Below, piece by piece: positions 17,201 to 25,157 of a DNA stretch of 64,000 nt. The notes under the pieces were generated by a model that made no database searches, was not told the origin of the DNA, and worked only from the letters and a program-made list of their open reading frames with translations. Both the position numbers and the translations under genes were made by a program. Position 1 is the first letter of the stretch; every line of letters starts with the position of its first letter. The stretch comes from Myxococcus xanthus (GTDB lineage: Bacteria; Myxococcota; Myxococcia; Myxococcales; Myxococcaceae), in NCBI RefSeq assembly GCF_006402735.1, contig NZ_CP017174.1:8846001-8910000 (forward strand), given 5' to 3'.

Positions 17201-17229
17201 GCCCCTCCGTGCCTGGTGCGCGGAGGGGC
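17201..17229 (+). terminator. intrinsic terminator after the cytochrome gene
   Basis: GCCCCTCCG (17201-17209) and CGGAGGGGC (17221-17229) form a perfect 9-bp stem with an 11-base loop, followed by TTCTCGTTT. It closes the beta-helix/cytochrome operon. Confidence 0.85.
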
Positions 17230-17261
17230 TTCTCGTTTCCGCAGCGTGACGGCCGCGCCGC

Positions 17262-17289
17262 GTGACAGGGCGCGCGCGTGCCGCATAAT
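17262..17289 (+). promoter_or_regulatory. strong sigma70-type promoter of the ABC importer, likely leaderless
   Basis: GTGACA (17262-17267) and CATAAT (17284-17289) lie 16 bases apart, close to consensus on both boxes. The -10 box ends nine bases before the ATG at 17299 and no ribosome site intervenes, so the transcript should start almost at the start codon. Confidence 0.7.
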
Positions 17290-17298
17290 CGCGGGCCC

Positions 17299-18345
17299 AT
17301 GTCCCTGCCCATGCTGCTCCGGGCCGCGGGGGTCGCCGCCGCGCTCGTCCTGCTCGCCGCCTGCCGCATCGAGTCCGCCGCGCCCGCGGCCGGGCCCACG
17401 CTGGCGCGCGAGGGCACGCCGTCCGGAGACGTCTGGGTCTACACGTCCATGTACCGGCACGTGTTGGACGCGCTGGACCCGCTGCTGAAGGCGCGGCTGC
17501 CCGACGTCCAGGTGCACTGGTACCAGGCGGGCAGTGAGAAGGTGGCCAGCCGGCTGGAGGCGGAGCGCGCCGCCGGGGCCATCCGCGCGGACCTGCTGGC
17601 CACGTCGGACCCGTTCCTCTACGAGCGGCTGGCCCGTGAAGGCGCGCTGCTCCGCTACGCCTCGCCCAACGTGCTTCGGGTGCCCCGCGCCCTGGTGGAC
17701 CTGGACGCGCGCTACGCGGCCCTGCGCCTGTCCACCATGGTCCTGGTGCACCGGCAGGACGGGCCACCGCCGCCCACCTCCTTCGCGGCGCTCGCGGAAG
17801 GTCCGTGGACGGGACGCGTGGCGATTGGTGATCCGCTGACGTCGGGCACCGCCTTCACCTGGGCCGTGTTCTGCGACGCGAAGTACGGCGAGTCCTTCTT
17901 CCCCGGGCTGCGCCAGCGAGGCGCCATCGTCGCGGGAGGCAACGCGGCGGTGCTCCAGAAGGTGGAGAGCGGCGAGGCGGATACGGGCGTGCTGCTCCTG
18001 GAGAACGCGCTCGCGGCCCAGGCCCGCGGCAGTCCCATCCAGGTGGTGTGGCCCACCGATGGCGCCGTCGTCATCCCCGGCCCCGCGGCCCTCTTCGCGA
18101 CGACGCCCAACCCCGTCGCCGCGAAGGCGGTGGTGGACGTGCTGCTGTCGCCCGAAGGCCAGCGCATCATCGTGGAGAAGGGAGACATGCACGCGGTGGA
18201 CCCCAGGCTCGCGGGCCCTCGGGGAGAGGCCGGTGTCTCGGAGTTGCTGGAGCGCGCGCGCCCATGGACGCCCGAGTTGCTCGAACGCGGGCTCACACAG
18301 GGCGGCGCCGTGAAGGAGCGCTTCCGCCAGGCATTCTCACAATGA
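17299..18345 (+). CDS. ABC substrate-binding lipoprotein (iron/Fbp type)
   Basis: A 348-residue protein. The ATG at 17299 fits both the promoter and the signal peptide, which ends in lipobox LAAC (Cys22). The mature part is a periplasmic binding protein of the Fe3+/AfuA-FutA/phosphonate class: the early strand VWVYTSMYRHVLDALDPLLKA, the region DLLATSDPFLYERLAREG, and the hinge segment with VVIPGPAALFATTPNP. It should capture ferric iron or a similar small anion or complex in the periplasm. It overlaps the permease gene by four bases. No ATPase gene follows, so it depends on one encoded elsewhere. Confidence 0.88.
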   Translation: MSLPMLLRAAGVAAALVLLAACRIESAAPAAGPTLAREGTPSGDVWVYTSMYRHVLDALDPLLKARLPDVQVHWYQAGSEKVASRLEAERAAGAIRADLLATSDPFLYERLAREGALLRYASPNVLRVPRALVDLDARYAALRLSTMVLVHRQDGPPPPTSFAALAEGPWTGRVAIGDPLTSGTAFTWAVFCDAKYGESFFPGLRQRGAIVAGGNAAVLQKVESGEADTGVLLLENALAAQARGSPIQVVWPTDGAVVIPGPAALFATTPNPVAAKAVVDVLLSPEGQRIIVEKGDMHAVDPRLAGPRGEAGVSELLERARPWTPELLERGLTQGGAVKERFRQAFSQ

Positions 18346-20015
18346 GCGCGGCGGCGCCCAAATCCCAGTGGCTGGGGCTCGGCCTGTGGTTGGTGCCGGT
18401 GCTCTGCTTCTCCGTGCTTCCGGTGGCCGCGCTGCTCTGGCGAGGCCTGGGTCCCGCCGGGACGGGCGGCTTGGACTGGTTGCTCGCCGAAGGTGGAGCG
18501 CTGGGGAACACGCTGCTCATCGCCACGGGCGCGGCGGTGCTGGCCTTCGTCCTGGGAGCGCCGCTGGCGCTGGTGCTGCAACGCACCGACCTGCCCCTGC
18601 GCGGGACCTTCACGGTGCTGTTCACCCTGCCCTCCGCCGTGCCCGCGTTCATCTGGGGCATGGGCTGGCTGTCGCTCGCGAGCCCTCGCGCGGGGTACCT
18701 CAACCGGCTGCTCGGCGATGACACCTTCGACATCTACGGCCCCGCCGGCATCGCCTTCGTGGAGGGCGTTTCCGGCCTCCCCCTGGTGCTGCTGGCGGGC
18801 GCGGCGGCCCTGCGGCGCGTGGACCCGGCGATGGAGGAAGCCGCGCGCGTCTGCGGAGCTTCGACGCCCCGGGCGCTGCTGACCACGACGCTGCCCCTGG
18901 CGCTGCCCTCCCTGCTGTCTGGCGCGGTGATGGTGTTCCTCATGGCGGCCTCGTCCTTCGGCGTGCCGTACCTGCTGGGCGTGTCGGCTTCACCGCCCAC
19001 ACGGGTGCTCACCACGCGCATCTATGAACTGGTGCTGATGGGCGGTGACGAGGGCCTGGCGCGCGCCGCGCAACTGGCGACGTCGCTGCTGCTGCTCGCC
19101 CCCATGGCGATGCTGGTGACCTGGGCGCTGGGCCGGGCCGGCCGCGTCCGCCTCAGCGCGGGCAAGGGCCTGTCGTCCCGTCCCTTCCCGTTGGGGCGCG
19201 CACGCGGGCTCGTCCTGGGCGCGGTGAGCCTGACGGCCGCGGTGCTGGTGCTGCTCCCGCTGGGGGCCATCCTCCTCACGTCGCTCCAGCGCAGCTTCGG
19301 CGCGGCGCTGACCTGGGAGACGTTGACGCTGACGCACTGGGCGGGTGTGCTGCTGGAGCCGCGCACGCTGCACGCCACGGGGCGCAGCGTCCTGCTGGCG
19401 GCGGGCGCGGGTGTCCTGGTGTGTGGGCTGGGGCTCGCGGCGGCGGTGCTGCGACGCGGGCTGCGCCGCCTGGGCACGGGCGTGGAGGCGCTGGCGGTAT
19501 GGCCCTACGCGGTGCCGGGGACGGTGCTGGCCCTGGCGCTGCTGCTCGCGTTCTCCCGGGACTTGCGCTTCATCCTGCTGGACCGCGTCGCCTTCGTGCT
19601 CGCGCTGGCACACACGCCGTGGCTGCTGCTCATCGCCTACGTGGCGAAGTACCTCGCGCTGGGCGCGCGCAACAGCGAGGAGGCGCTCGCGCAACTGGAC
19701 GCCTCGCTCACCGAGGCCGCGCGGGTCGGTGGTGCCGGCCCCTGGCGCGCGTTCGTGGATGCGCCCCTGCCCTTGCTGCGGCCGGCGCTCACCGCGGCCT
19801 TCGTCCTGGCGTTCCTCGCGTGCGCGACGGAAATCACGATGTCCGTCCTGCTCGTGCCCGCGGGAACCGAGGTGCTCGGGACGCTGCTGTTCGAACTCCA
19901 GAGCTACGCGGACCCCGCCGCCGCCGCGGTGCTGGCATGCGCCTTCATCGCGCTGGTGGTGGTGGGACAGGCCCTGCTCGCGCTGCTGACCCGGCGGACC
20001 TTGGACACGCGGTGA
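18342..20015 (+). CDS. ABC permease, two fused FbpB-type halves
   Basis: A 557-residue protein starting at the ATG that overlaps the preceding stop (ATGA). It has about twelve membrane segments in two halves, each ending in the EAA coupling loop: DPAMEEAARVCGAS (first) and DASLTEAARVGGAG (second). These loops contact the ATPase. This is the FbpB/AfuB arrangement of iron importers. The normal third gene, the ATPase, is absent: the next base pairs are a terminator and then a convergent unrelated gene. Both EAA loops look intact, so the permease is likely functional with a shared ATPase. Confidence 0.9.
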   Translation: MSAAAPKSQWLGLGLWLVPVLCFSVLPVAALLWRGLGPAGTGGLDWLLAEGGALGNTLLIATGAAVLAFVLGAPLALVLQRTDLPLRGTFTVLFTLPSAVPAFIWGMGWLSLASPRAGYLNRLLGDDTFDIYGPAGIAFVEGVSGLPLVLLAGAAALRRVDPAMEEAARVCGASTPRALLTTTLPLALPSLLSGAVMVFLMAASSFGVPYLLGVSASPPTRVLTTRIYELVLMGGDEGLARAAQLATSLLLLAPMAMLVTWALGRAGRVRLSAGKGLSSRPFPLGRARGLVLGAVSLTAAVLVLLPLGAILLTSLQRSFGAALTWETLTLTHWAGVLLEPRTLHATGRSVLLAAGAGVLVCGLGLAAAVLRRGLRRLGTGVEALAVWPYAVPGTVLALALLLAFSRDLRFILLDRVAFVLALAHTPWLLLIAYVAKYLALGARNSEEALAQLDASLTEAARVGGAGPWRAFVDAPLPLLRPALTAAFVLAFLACATEITMSVLLVPAGTEVLGTLLFELQSYADPAAAAVLACAFIALVVVGQALLALLTRRTLDTR

Positions 20016-20029
20016 TGGCGGAGGTGTCC

Positions 20030-20066
20030 GACATCGCCAGGGAGCCGGCGGCTTCCTGGCGATGTC
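20030..20066. terminator. strong bidirectional terminator
   Basis: GACATCGCCAGGGAGCC (20030-20046) pairs with GGCTTCCTGGCGATGTC (20050-20066) over 17 bases with a single G-U wobble and a three-base loop. It sits between the convergent permease and defensin-like peptide genes and can end transcription from both sides. Confidence 0.88.
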
Positions 20067-20084
20067 TTCAGGACCTGCTCGCCA

Positions 20085-20288
20085 TTACATGCACGCGCAG
20101 TACATGCCCCGGATGCAGTGCCCGAATCCCTCACCACAGAAGTGGTCACAGTCCGAGTTGCGCTCACAGATGGACTGCGTGAACTCAGGAGCATTGGCCT
20201 CCGCCGTGGACGGCATGAACGCCATTCCGAAACCCGCCGCCAGTCCCACACCCAGCGCCATCAGCATCGCAATTCCATTCTTCTTCAT
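20085..20288 (-). CDS. 67-residue secreted six-cysteine peptide, defensin-like
   Basis: A small gene starting at the ATG at 20288, preceded by AAAGGAG. Residues 1-31 form a clear signal peptide (Lys-Lys start, hydrophobic core, cleavage near AEA). The mature peptide is about 36 residues with six Cys at 41, 47, 51, 58, 64 and 66, spaced C-x5-C-x3-C-x6-C-x5-C-x-C. The C-x3-C plus C-x-C pair, and G56-x-C58-x5-C, match the CS-alpha-beta fold and gamma-core of defensins and short scorpion toxins. The loop between Cys3 and Cys4 is short. Defensin-like peptides are known from the myxobacterium Anaeromyxobacter. A knottin or another disulfide fold is the main alternative. It ends at a strong bidirectional terminator. 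Confidence 0.7.
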   Translation of the reverse strand: MKKNGIAMLMALGVGLAAGFGMAFMPSTAEANAPEFTQSICERNSDCDHFCGEGFGHCIRGMYCACM

Positions 20289-20479
20289 CGCGTGACTCCT
20301 TTCGGGGAGCCTCCAGCCTAACTCCAGGCTCAGACACGAGGCAGCCAATCCGCACGCCGCGTGCTTCCGCGACGCAATGACAGACGTCGTGACACACAGC
20401 GACATGGTGTTCCGGACACGACCTCGAAGCGTCGTCGCGCCAAAGCCGAGGGACTCACGGCAAACGGCGGCGGCCAGGG

Positions 20480-20485
20480 TAGGCT
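20480..20485 (+). promoter_or_regulatory. possible -10 box upstream of the GNAT gene
   Basis: TAGGCT lies 13 bases before the ATG at 20499. It matches the TAnnnT form of myxobacterial -10 elements, but no convincing -35 box or ribosome site is seen. Confidence 0.25.
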
Positions 20486-20498
20486 CCGCCACCGCCGC

Positions 20499-21605
20499 AT
20501 GAGCGACTTCCGACGCGCCACCCGTGACGACAACACCGCGCTGCTCGACCTGTTCGGCGCGGTGCCCATGCAGGGCGACCTGGTCCTCTCCTCGCAGCGA
20601 GCGCCCGACTACTTCGGCCTCTATGCCATGCAGCGAGGAGAGACGGAGGTCTGGGTTCACGGCGAGCACGGCCGGCTGGACGGAATGGGCGCCGTGCACG
20701 TGCGCGACGGATGGTTGGAGGGCCGTCCGTGCCGGGTCGGCTACCTGGGTGACCTGCGCACCCGCTTCTCCGCGCGCCGGAGCCGCGGCCTCGCGCGCTT
20801 CTACGGGCCCATGCTCGAGGAGAGCGCCCAGCGCCTGGGCGTGGACACCTTCCTCACCGCCGTCATGGCCTCCAATGCCACCGCGCTCCAAGCGCTCGTG
20901 CGGAGGAGGCCCGGACGCGTGAGTCAGCCGCACTACGCCCTGCTCCGCCGCTTCTCCGCCGTGTCCATCCAGTTCCTGCATCGCCGCCGTCCCCGGCGAA
21001 GCGCCTTCGCCGTGCGGCGCGCCACGCCCGAGGACGTCCCCGCCGTCTCGGCGTTGCTGGCTGCCGACCACCGCGCCCGTCCCTTCGGCTACCGCTTCGA
21101 CACGGGCGAGTTGGAGCACCGCCTCGCCCACTGGCCTGGGCTGCGAATCGAAGACACCTACCTGGCCTTTGACACGACAGGCGCGCTGGTGGGGTGCACC
21201 ACCGCCTGGAACCCCGAGGCCGTGAAGCGCTACCGGGTGCACGCCTACCGCGGAAGCATGCGCTGGGTGCGGTGGGGCTGGAACACGCTGGCCACCGCGG
21301 TCCGCGCGCCGCGCCTGCCCGCGCCGGGCAGCGACTTCCGCTACTTCTACCTCTGCAACACCAGCGTGCGTGGAGAAGACCCGGCCGTCCTCCGCGCGCT
21401 CGTGGAGCGGGTGTACGCGGACTTCCACGGCCAGGGCTTCCACTTCTTCACGCTGTACCAGGACGAACTGGACCCGCTGGCGCCCGCGCTGAAGGGCTTC
21501 CTCCAGCGACGGCTCGACTTCCACCTCTACGCCGTGACGCCCGCCTCACGTCCTCGGGACACCTTCCCCGCCGGACGGACCGGCTTCGAAATCTGCCTGC
21601 CCTGA
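20499..21605 (+). CDS. GNAT-fold N-acyltransferase, probably two GNAT halves
   Basis: A 368-residue protein starting at the ATG at 20499; the open frame upstream has no protein-like sequence. Residues 1-165 resemble a GNAT domain (beginning FRRATRDDNTALLDLFGAVP, with a glycine-rich stretch around RVGYLGDLRTRF where acyl-CoA would bind). A second GNAT-type start occurs at about 172 (FAVRRATPEDVPAVSALLAA). It resembles large uncharacterised GNAT proteins of myxobacteria whose substrates are unknown. No other enzyme is co-transcribed. The ligand and reaction cannot be predicted. Confidence 0.75.
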   Translation: MSDFRRATRDDNTALLDLFGAVPMQGDLVLSSQRAPDYFGLYAMQRGETEVWVHGEHGRLDGMGAVHVRDGWLEGRPCRVGYLGDLRTRFSARRSRGLARFYGPMLEESAQRLGVDTFLTAVMASNATALQALVRRRPGRVSQPHYALLRRFSAVSIQFLHRRRPRRSAFAVRRATPEDVPAVSALLAADHRARPFGYRFDTGELEHRLAHWPGLRIEDTYLAFDTTGALVGCTTAWNPEAVKRYRVHAYRGSMRWVRWGWNTLATAVRAPRLPAPGSDFRYFYLCNTSVRGEDPAVLRALVERVYADFHGQGFHFFTLYQDELDPLAPALKGFLQRRLDFHLYAVTPASRPRDTFPAGRTGFEICLP

Positions 21606-21612
21606 CGCACGC

Positions 21613-23463
21613 TCACTCCGCTTGGAGCGTGAAGCGCCAGGGGACCTGATTCAGGCCGGAAGCACCGGCGAAGGTCAGCACATGAGGGCCGGAGCGGTCC
21701 GCGACGAACCGTCCGGCCCGCGGGTTCGACAGCAGGCCACCGGGAGCCATGAGCGACACCTGAAGCGCTCCCGCATCCAGGTCCAACCGGTAGGCACGGC
21801 CCGCCTCCAACCCGACGGAGAACACATCCGCGTCGATAGCCGTCTGAACCACGCCCGACACCGAGGCCGGCAGCGTCAGGGCATGGGCCGTCCCGCTGTG
21901 GTCGCCGTAGTCATCGACGGCCACGTGCTCCAGCAGCAAGGAGAACGACTCCGCGTCATTCAGGGGTTGGAACATCATCGTGACAGGCGCCGCGTTCCAG
22001 GCACTGAAGAGGTGGCGGCCGTCGCCCAGGTCCAGGATGCCCACCGCGCCTCGCGGGTTGAAGGACAGGTTCGGAGAGGGCGCGTAGGACGCGAGGTAGA
22101 TGCCACGGTCCTCGGCCTGGAAGACGACAGCGTCCGTGTCTTGCGGTGTCTCGAAGAGGCCCGAGACCGGGGTTCCTGGCGTGATGAGCGTCGCCGTCTG
22201 CGGCGAGTCCCCGTGGTCATCCACCCCAGCGTCCACCAACGTCAGCAAGAAGGAGTGAGCCCAGAGGTCACCGCCATCGACGAGGAGGTAGTACGTCCCG
22301 GCGAGCTCCACCCGAGCCCGCAGCCGGTCCGTGTCCGACAGGGCCACATTCACCCCGTTCGCATCCACCACCTGGGCCGACCACCGCCCGGCCCCTTCCG
22401 TCCGCACGGTGTAGACATGCCCGGGCGCCCCGGTGAAGGAGAAGACATCCACGTCCTCACTCGACTGGAGGGTGACTGGCACCGGGATGCCCGCCGTCAC
22501 GGCCGTGGCGGTGGCCAGTGTGTCGCCATGCTCATCGGGGCCCAGGTCCTCGAAGCGGCAGGTGGCATCCACCGGGGGGACGCCCTCCGGCCTCATCACC
22601 ACGAACCAGTCACGCTCGGACGTCGAATGCAGGCTCACCGCGAGCTGCGCCCCTGACGAGCCCTGCGCAACATCGGTGACCGCGCCGACAGAGGACAGCA
22701 GCATCATCTGAGGAAGAAGCCCGGGAGCCTGCGCGCAGATGAAGCGGTAGCCATGCCCCACCCGCGAATGAAAGGTGAACACATCCACGTCAGCGGACGA
22801 GGAGAGCCGCACCGGGAACGGCGTGCCAGAGCCCTCCAGAAGGAGGGTGGCTTCTTCCAACGTATTCCCGTGGTCGTCCGCGCCCAACGACATCAGGTGA
22901 TACGTGTAGCGGCCGTGTGAGCTCGCGCCGGAGACCTCGAAGTACCAGGTGCCCGCGGCGAGCGTGGGCAACCACATGGTCGTGCCACCCTCGACATCGA
23001 CGGGCATGTCCTGCGGGTTCCCAGCCGCATCCAGCAACCGCACCCGGCACTCCGCCAGGGTCAGCCGCGTGCAAGCGAAGCGGTACATGCCTCGCTCCTC
23101 CACGGTGATGGCGAACACGTCCCGGTCCCGCATGTCCACGCGCAGGCCCTCCTCGATGCGGCCCTCGCGGGGCGACATGGGGAGCGTCAGCACCGTCGCG
23201 CTGTCAGGCGCCCCCCCATGGTCATCCGGCTGCTTGAAGGCGGCGACCGAGCACGTCACCCCCGCGGCCTGCTCCCACGGTCCGCAGCGGCACATGGGCT
23301 GCCCCGCGTTGGAGAAGCAGGTGCCCGCGGTGCACTGCAGTCCCGCGCAGGCCACGTCATCCCCGGGCACCTCCACGGTGTTGCACGAAGCCAGCCCCAG
23401 GACGAGGAGCAGGACCACCGGAAGCAGCCCCGGGGTCCGGGCGGAACGCCGTGCATGGGCCAT
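21613..23463 (-). CDS. large lipoprotein with five PPC-like repeats
   Basis: A 616-residue protein. The start is the ATG at 23463 after GGGAGGGCGGA; an upstream codon at 23481 is less likely. Lipobox LASC is followed by a small Cys-rich EGF-like patch (about residues 39-71). Five modules of about 100 residues follow, each opening with Asp-Asp-His/Tyr-Gly (at about 80, 196, 310, 415 and 517) and carrying a conserved D-x-D-V-F strand. This is the pattern of bacterial pre-peptidase C-terminal (PPC) domains, found beside secreted proteases and as binding modules. There is no catalytic domain, so it is probably a surface binding or adhesion protein. Confidence 0.8.
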   Translation of the reverse strand: MAHARRSARTPGLLPVVLLLVLGLASCNTVEVPGDDVACAGLQCTAGTCFSNAGQPMCRCGPWEQAAGVTCSVAAFKQPDDHGGAPDSATVLTLPMSPREGRIEEGLRVDMRDRDVFAITVEERGMYRFACTRLTLAECRVRLLDAAGNPQDMPVDVEGGTTMWLPTLAAGTWYFEVSGASSHGRYTYHLMSLGADDHGNTLEEATLLLEGSGTPFPVRLSSSADVDVFTFHSRVGHGYRFICAQAPGLLPQMMLLSSVGAVTDVAQGSSGAQLAVSLHSTSERDWFVVMRPEGVPPVDATCRFEDLGPDEHGDTLATATAVTAGIPVPVTLQSSEDVDVFSFTGAPGHVYTVRTEGAGRWSAQVVDANGVNVALSDTDRLRARVELAGTYYLLVDGGDLWAHSFLLTLVDAGVDDHGDSPQTATLITPGTPVSGLFETPQDTDAVVFQAEDRGIYLASYAPSPNLSFNPRGAVGILDLGDGRHLFSAWNAAPVTMMFQPLNDAESFSLLLEHVAVDDYGDHSGTAHALTLPASVSGVVQTAIDADVFSVGLEAGRAYRLDLDAGALQVSLMAPGGLLSNPRAGRFVADRSGPHVLTFAGASGLNQVPWRFTLQAE

Positions 23464-23481
23464 GACGCTCCGCCCTCCCAT

Positions 23482-24936
23482 TCAGACCACCCGGTGCTTC
23501 CAAGTCCCACGTCGGAACAGGACGACAGCCACCAGCGCCATCACCGAGAAGGCCACCGAGATGGACAGGAATGCCCCCGGCGGCCCCAAGCCCATGGGGC
23601 CAGAGAGCACCCACGCCAGGGGTAGCTCCAACAGCCAGAAGCAACAGATGTTGAGCACGGTGGGCGTGGTGGTGTCCCCTGCTCCGTTGAAGGCCTGCGT
23701 CAACACCATGCCGAAAGCATAGAACAGGAAGCTGGCGCTCAGGATGCGCAGGGCGAGCACCGCGTCCTTCATCACCGCGGCGTCGCTCGTGAAGATGCCC
23801 ACCACCGGATTGGCCGCGAGGACGAACAGCAGCCCCAGCGAGCCCAGGAAGACGGCGTTGATGCGCCCCGCCGTCCACACCGCGTGCTCGCCCCGCTCCG
23901 GCTTTCCCGCGCCCAGGCTCTGCCCCACCATGGTGGCCGCCGCGTTGCTCAGCCCCCACGAGGGCAGCAGCGCGAACAGCACGATTCGCAACGCGATGGT
24001 GTAGCCCGCCACCGCCGCGCTGCCGAACGTGGCCACGATGCGCGCCAGCACCACCCAGCTCGTCGTGGCCACCAACGCCTGGGCCGTGCCCGCGCCCGAC
24101 ATCCGCAGCATGGCCAGCATCGTCCCCGGTTCCAAGCGCAGGTGCTCGCGCCGCAGCCGCAGCCGGCCGGAGCCCCGCGCCAACCGGTAGAGCTGGTACA
24201 CCACGCCGCAGGAGCGCCCGAAGGTGGTGGCCACCGCGGCGCCCATGACGCCCAGCTCCGGGAAGGGCCCCACGCCAAAGATGAGGAGCGGCGCCAGCAC
24301 GATGTTGATGGCGTTGGCCAGCCACAGCACGCGCATGGCGATGGCCGCGTCCCCCGCGCCGCGGAAGATGGCGTTGATGAGGAACAGCAGCAGGACGCTG
24401 CCCATGCCGCCCAGCATCACCTGCGTGTAGCGGATGCCGTGCTCCAGCACCCACGGCGAGCCGCCCATCAGCGCCATCAACGGCCGCGCGAAGTAGACGC
24501 CCGCCACCGACAACGGAATGGACAACACGACGCCCAGCCCCAGCGCCTGCACCGCCGTGCGCGCGGCGCGCTCCGGGTCCCCTTCACCGATGCGCCGGGA
24601 CACCAGCGCCGTGGCGCCGATGCTCAGCCCCGCGGACGCCGCGTAGATGATGGTGAGCAGCGACTCCGTCAGGCCCACCGCCGCCACCGCGTCCGCCCCC
24701 AACCGGCCGACGAAGAAGACGTCGACGACGGCGAAGACGGACTCCATCATCATCTCCAGCACCATCGGCACTGCGAGCAGGAAGATGGCGCTGCGAACCG
24801 GAAGCCGGGTGAGGTCCCTCTCGGTTCCGTGAATGGCTTCCTTCACCGAAGCCCAGAACCCCTGAGGCCCCTCTTCGGGCGGACCTCCTGCTTCCGCCGG
24901 CACGGGTTCGAACCCGACCGGGGATGACTCAGACAT
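23482..24936 (-). CDS. MATE-family efflux transporter
   Basis: A 484-residue protein starting at the ATG at 24936 with an upstream GGAGGC; a longer open frame upstream is non-coding in character. It has twelve membrane segments in two pseudo-symmetric halves, typical MATE length, and the family signatures VDVFFVGRLGADAVAAVGL near the first pair of helices and QAFNGAGDTTTP in the second half. MATE pumps export cationic drugs or metabolites in exchange for H+ or Na+. The N-terminal 40 cytoplasmic residues are longer than average. The lipoprotein gene follows in the same orientation but is probably translated separately. Confidence 0.93.
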   Translation of the reverse strand: MSESSPVGFEPVPAEAGGPPEEGPQGFWASVKEAIHGTERDLTRLPVRSAIFLLAVPMVLEMMMESVFAVVDVFFVGRLGADAVAAVGLTESLLTIIYAASAGLSIGATALVSRRIGEGDPERAARTAVQALGLGVVLSIPLSVAGVYFARPLMALMGGSPWVLEHGIRYTQVMLGGMGSVLLLFLINAIFRGAGDAAIAMRVLWLANAINIVLAPLLIFGVGPFPELGVMGAAVATTFGRSCGVVYQLYRLARGSGRLRLRREHLRLEPGTMLAMLRMSGAGTAQALVATTSWVVLARIVATFGSAAVAGYTIALRIVLFALLPSWGLSNAAATMVGQSLGAGKPERGEHAVWTAGRINAVFLGSLGLLFVLAANPVVGIFTSDAAVMKDAVLALRILSASFLFYAFGMVLTQAFNGAGDTTTPTVLNICCFWLLELPLAWVLSGPMGLGPPGAFLSISVAFSVMALVAVVLFRRGTWKHRVV

Positions 24937-25142
24937 GCCTGCCTCCGTTGGCGCCCTTCTGTCAGGAAGGCGGAAAGAGGTCCAGGGACGCCGCGCCCCA
25001 TGACACCTGACGCCTCTCCCCTCCCGGTCCCCTGCGCGGCGAGCGGGCAACCGCGTCCAGGGCAAGGCCCGGCCCTGAGAGCGTCGGACGCTGGACAACC
25101 TACCTGCGCCGTCGGGCCGTCGGGCCGCCGAGCGCGTGGGTG

Positions 25143-25148
25143 TAGGGT
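25143..25148 (+). promoter_or_regulatory. possible -10 box of the hexapeptide-repeat gene
   Basis: TAGGGT ends nine bases before the ATG at 25158, the same layout as at 17284. The sequence could instead act as a weak ribosome site (AGGGTG), so the call is uncertain. Confidence 0.25.
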
Positions 25149-25157
25149 GCCGCGTCA

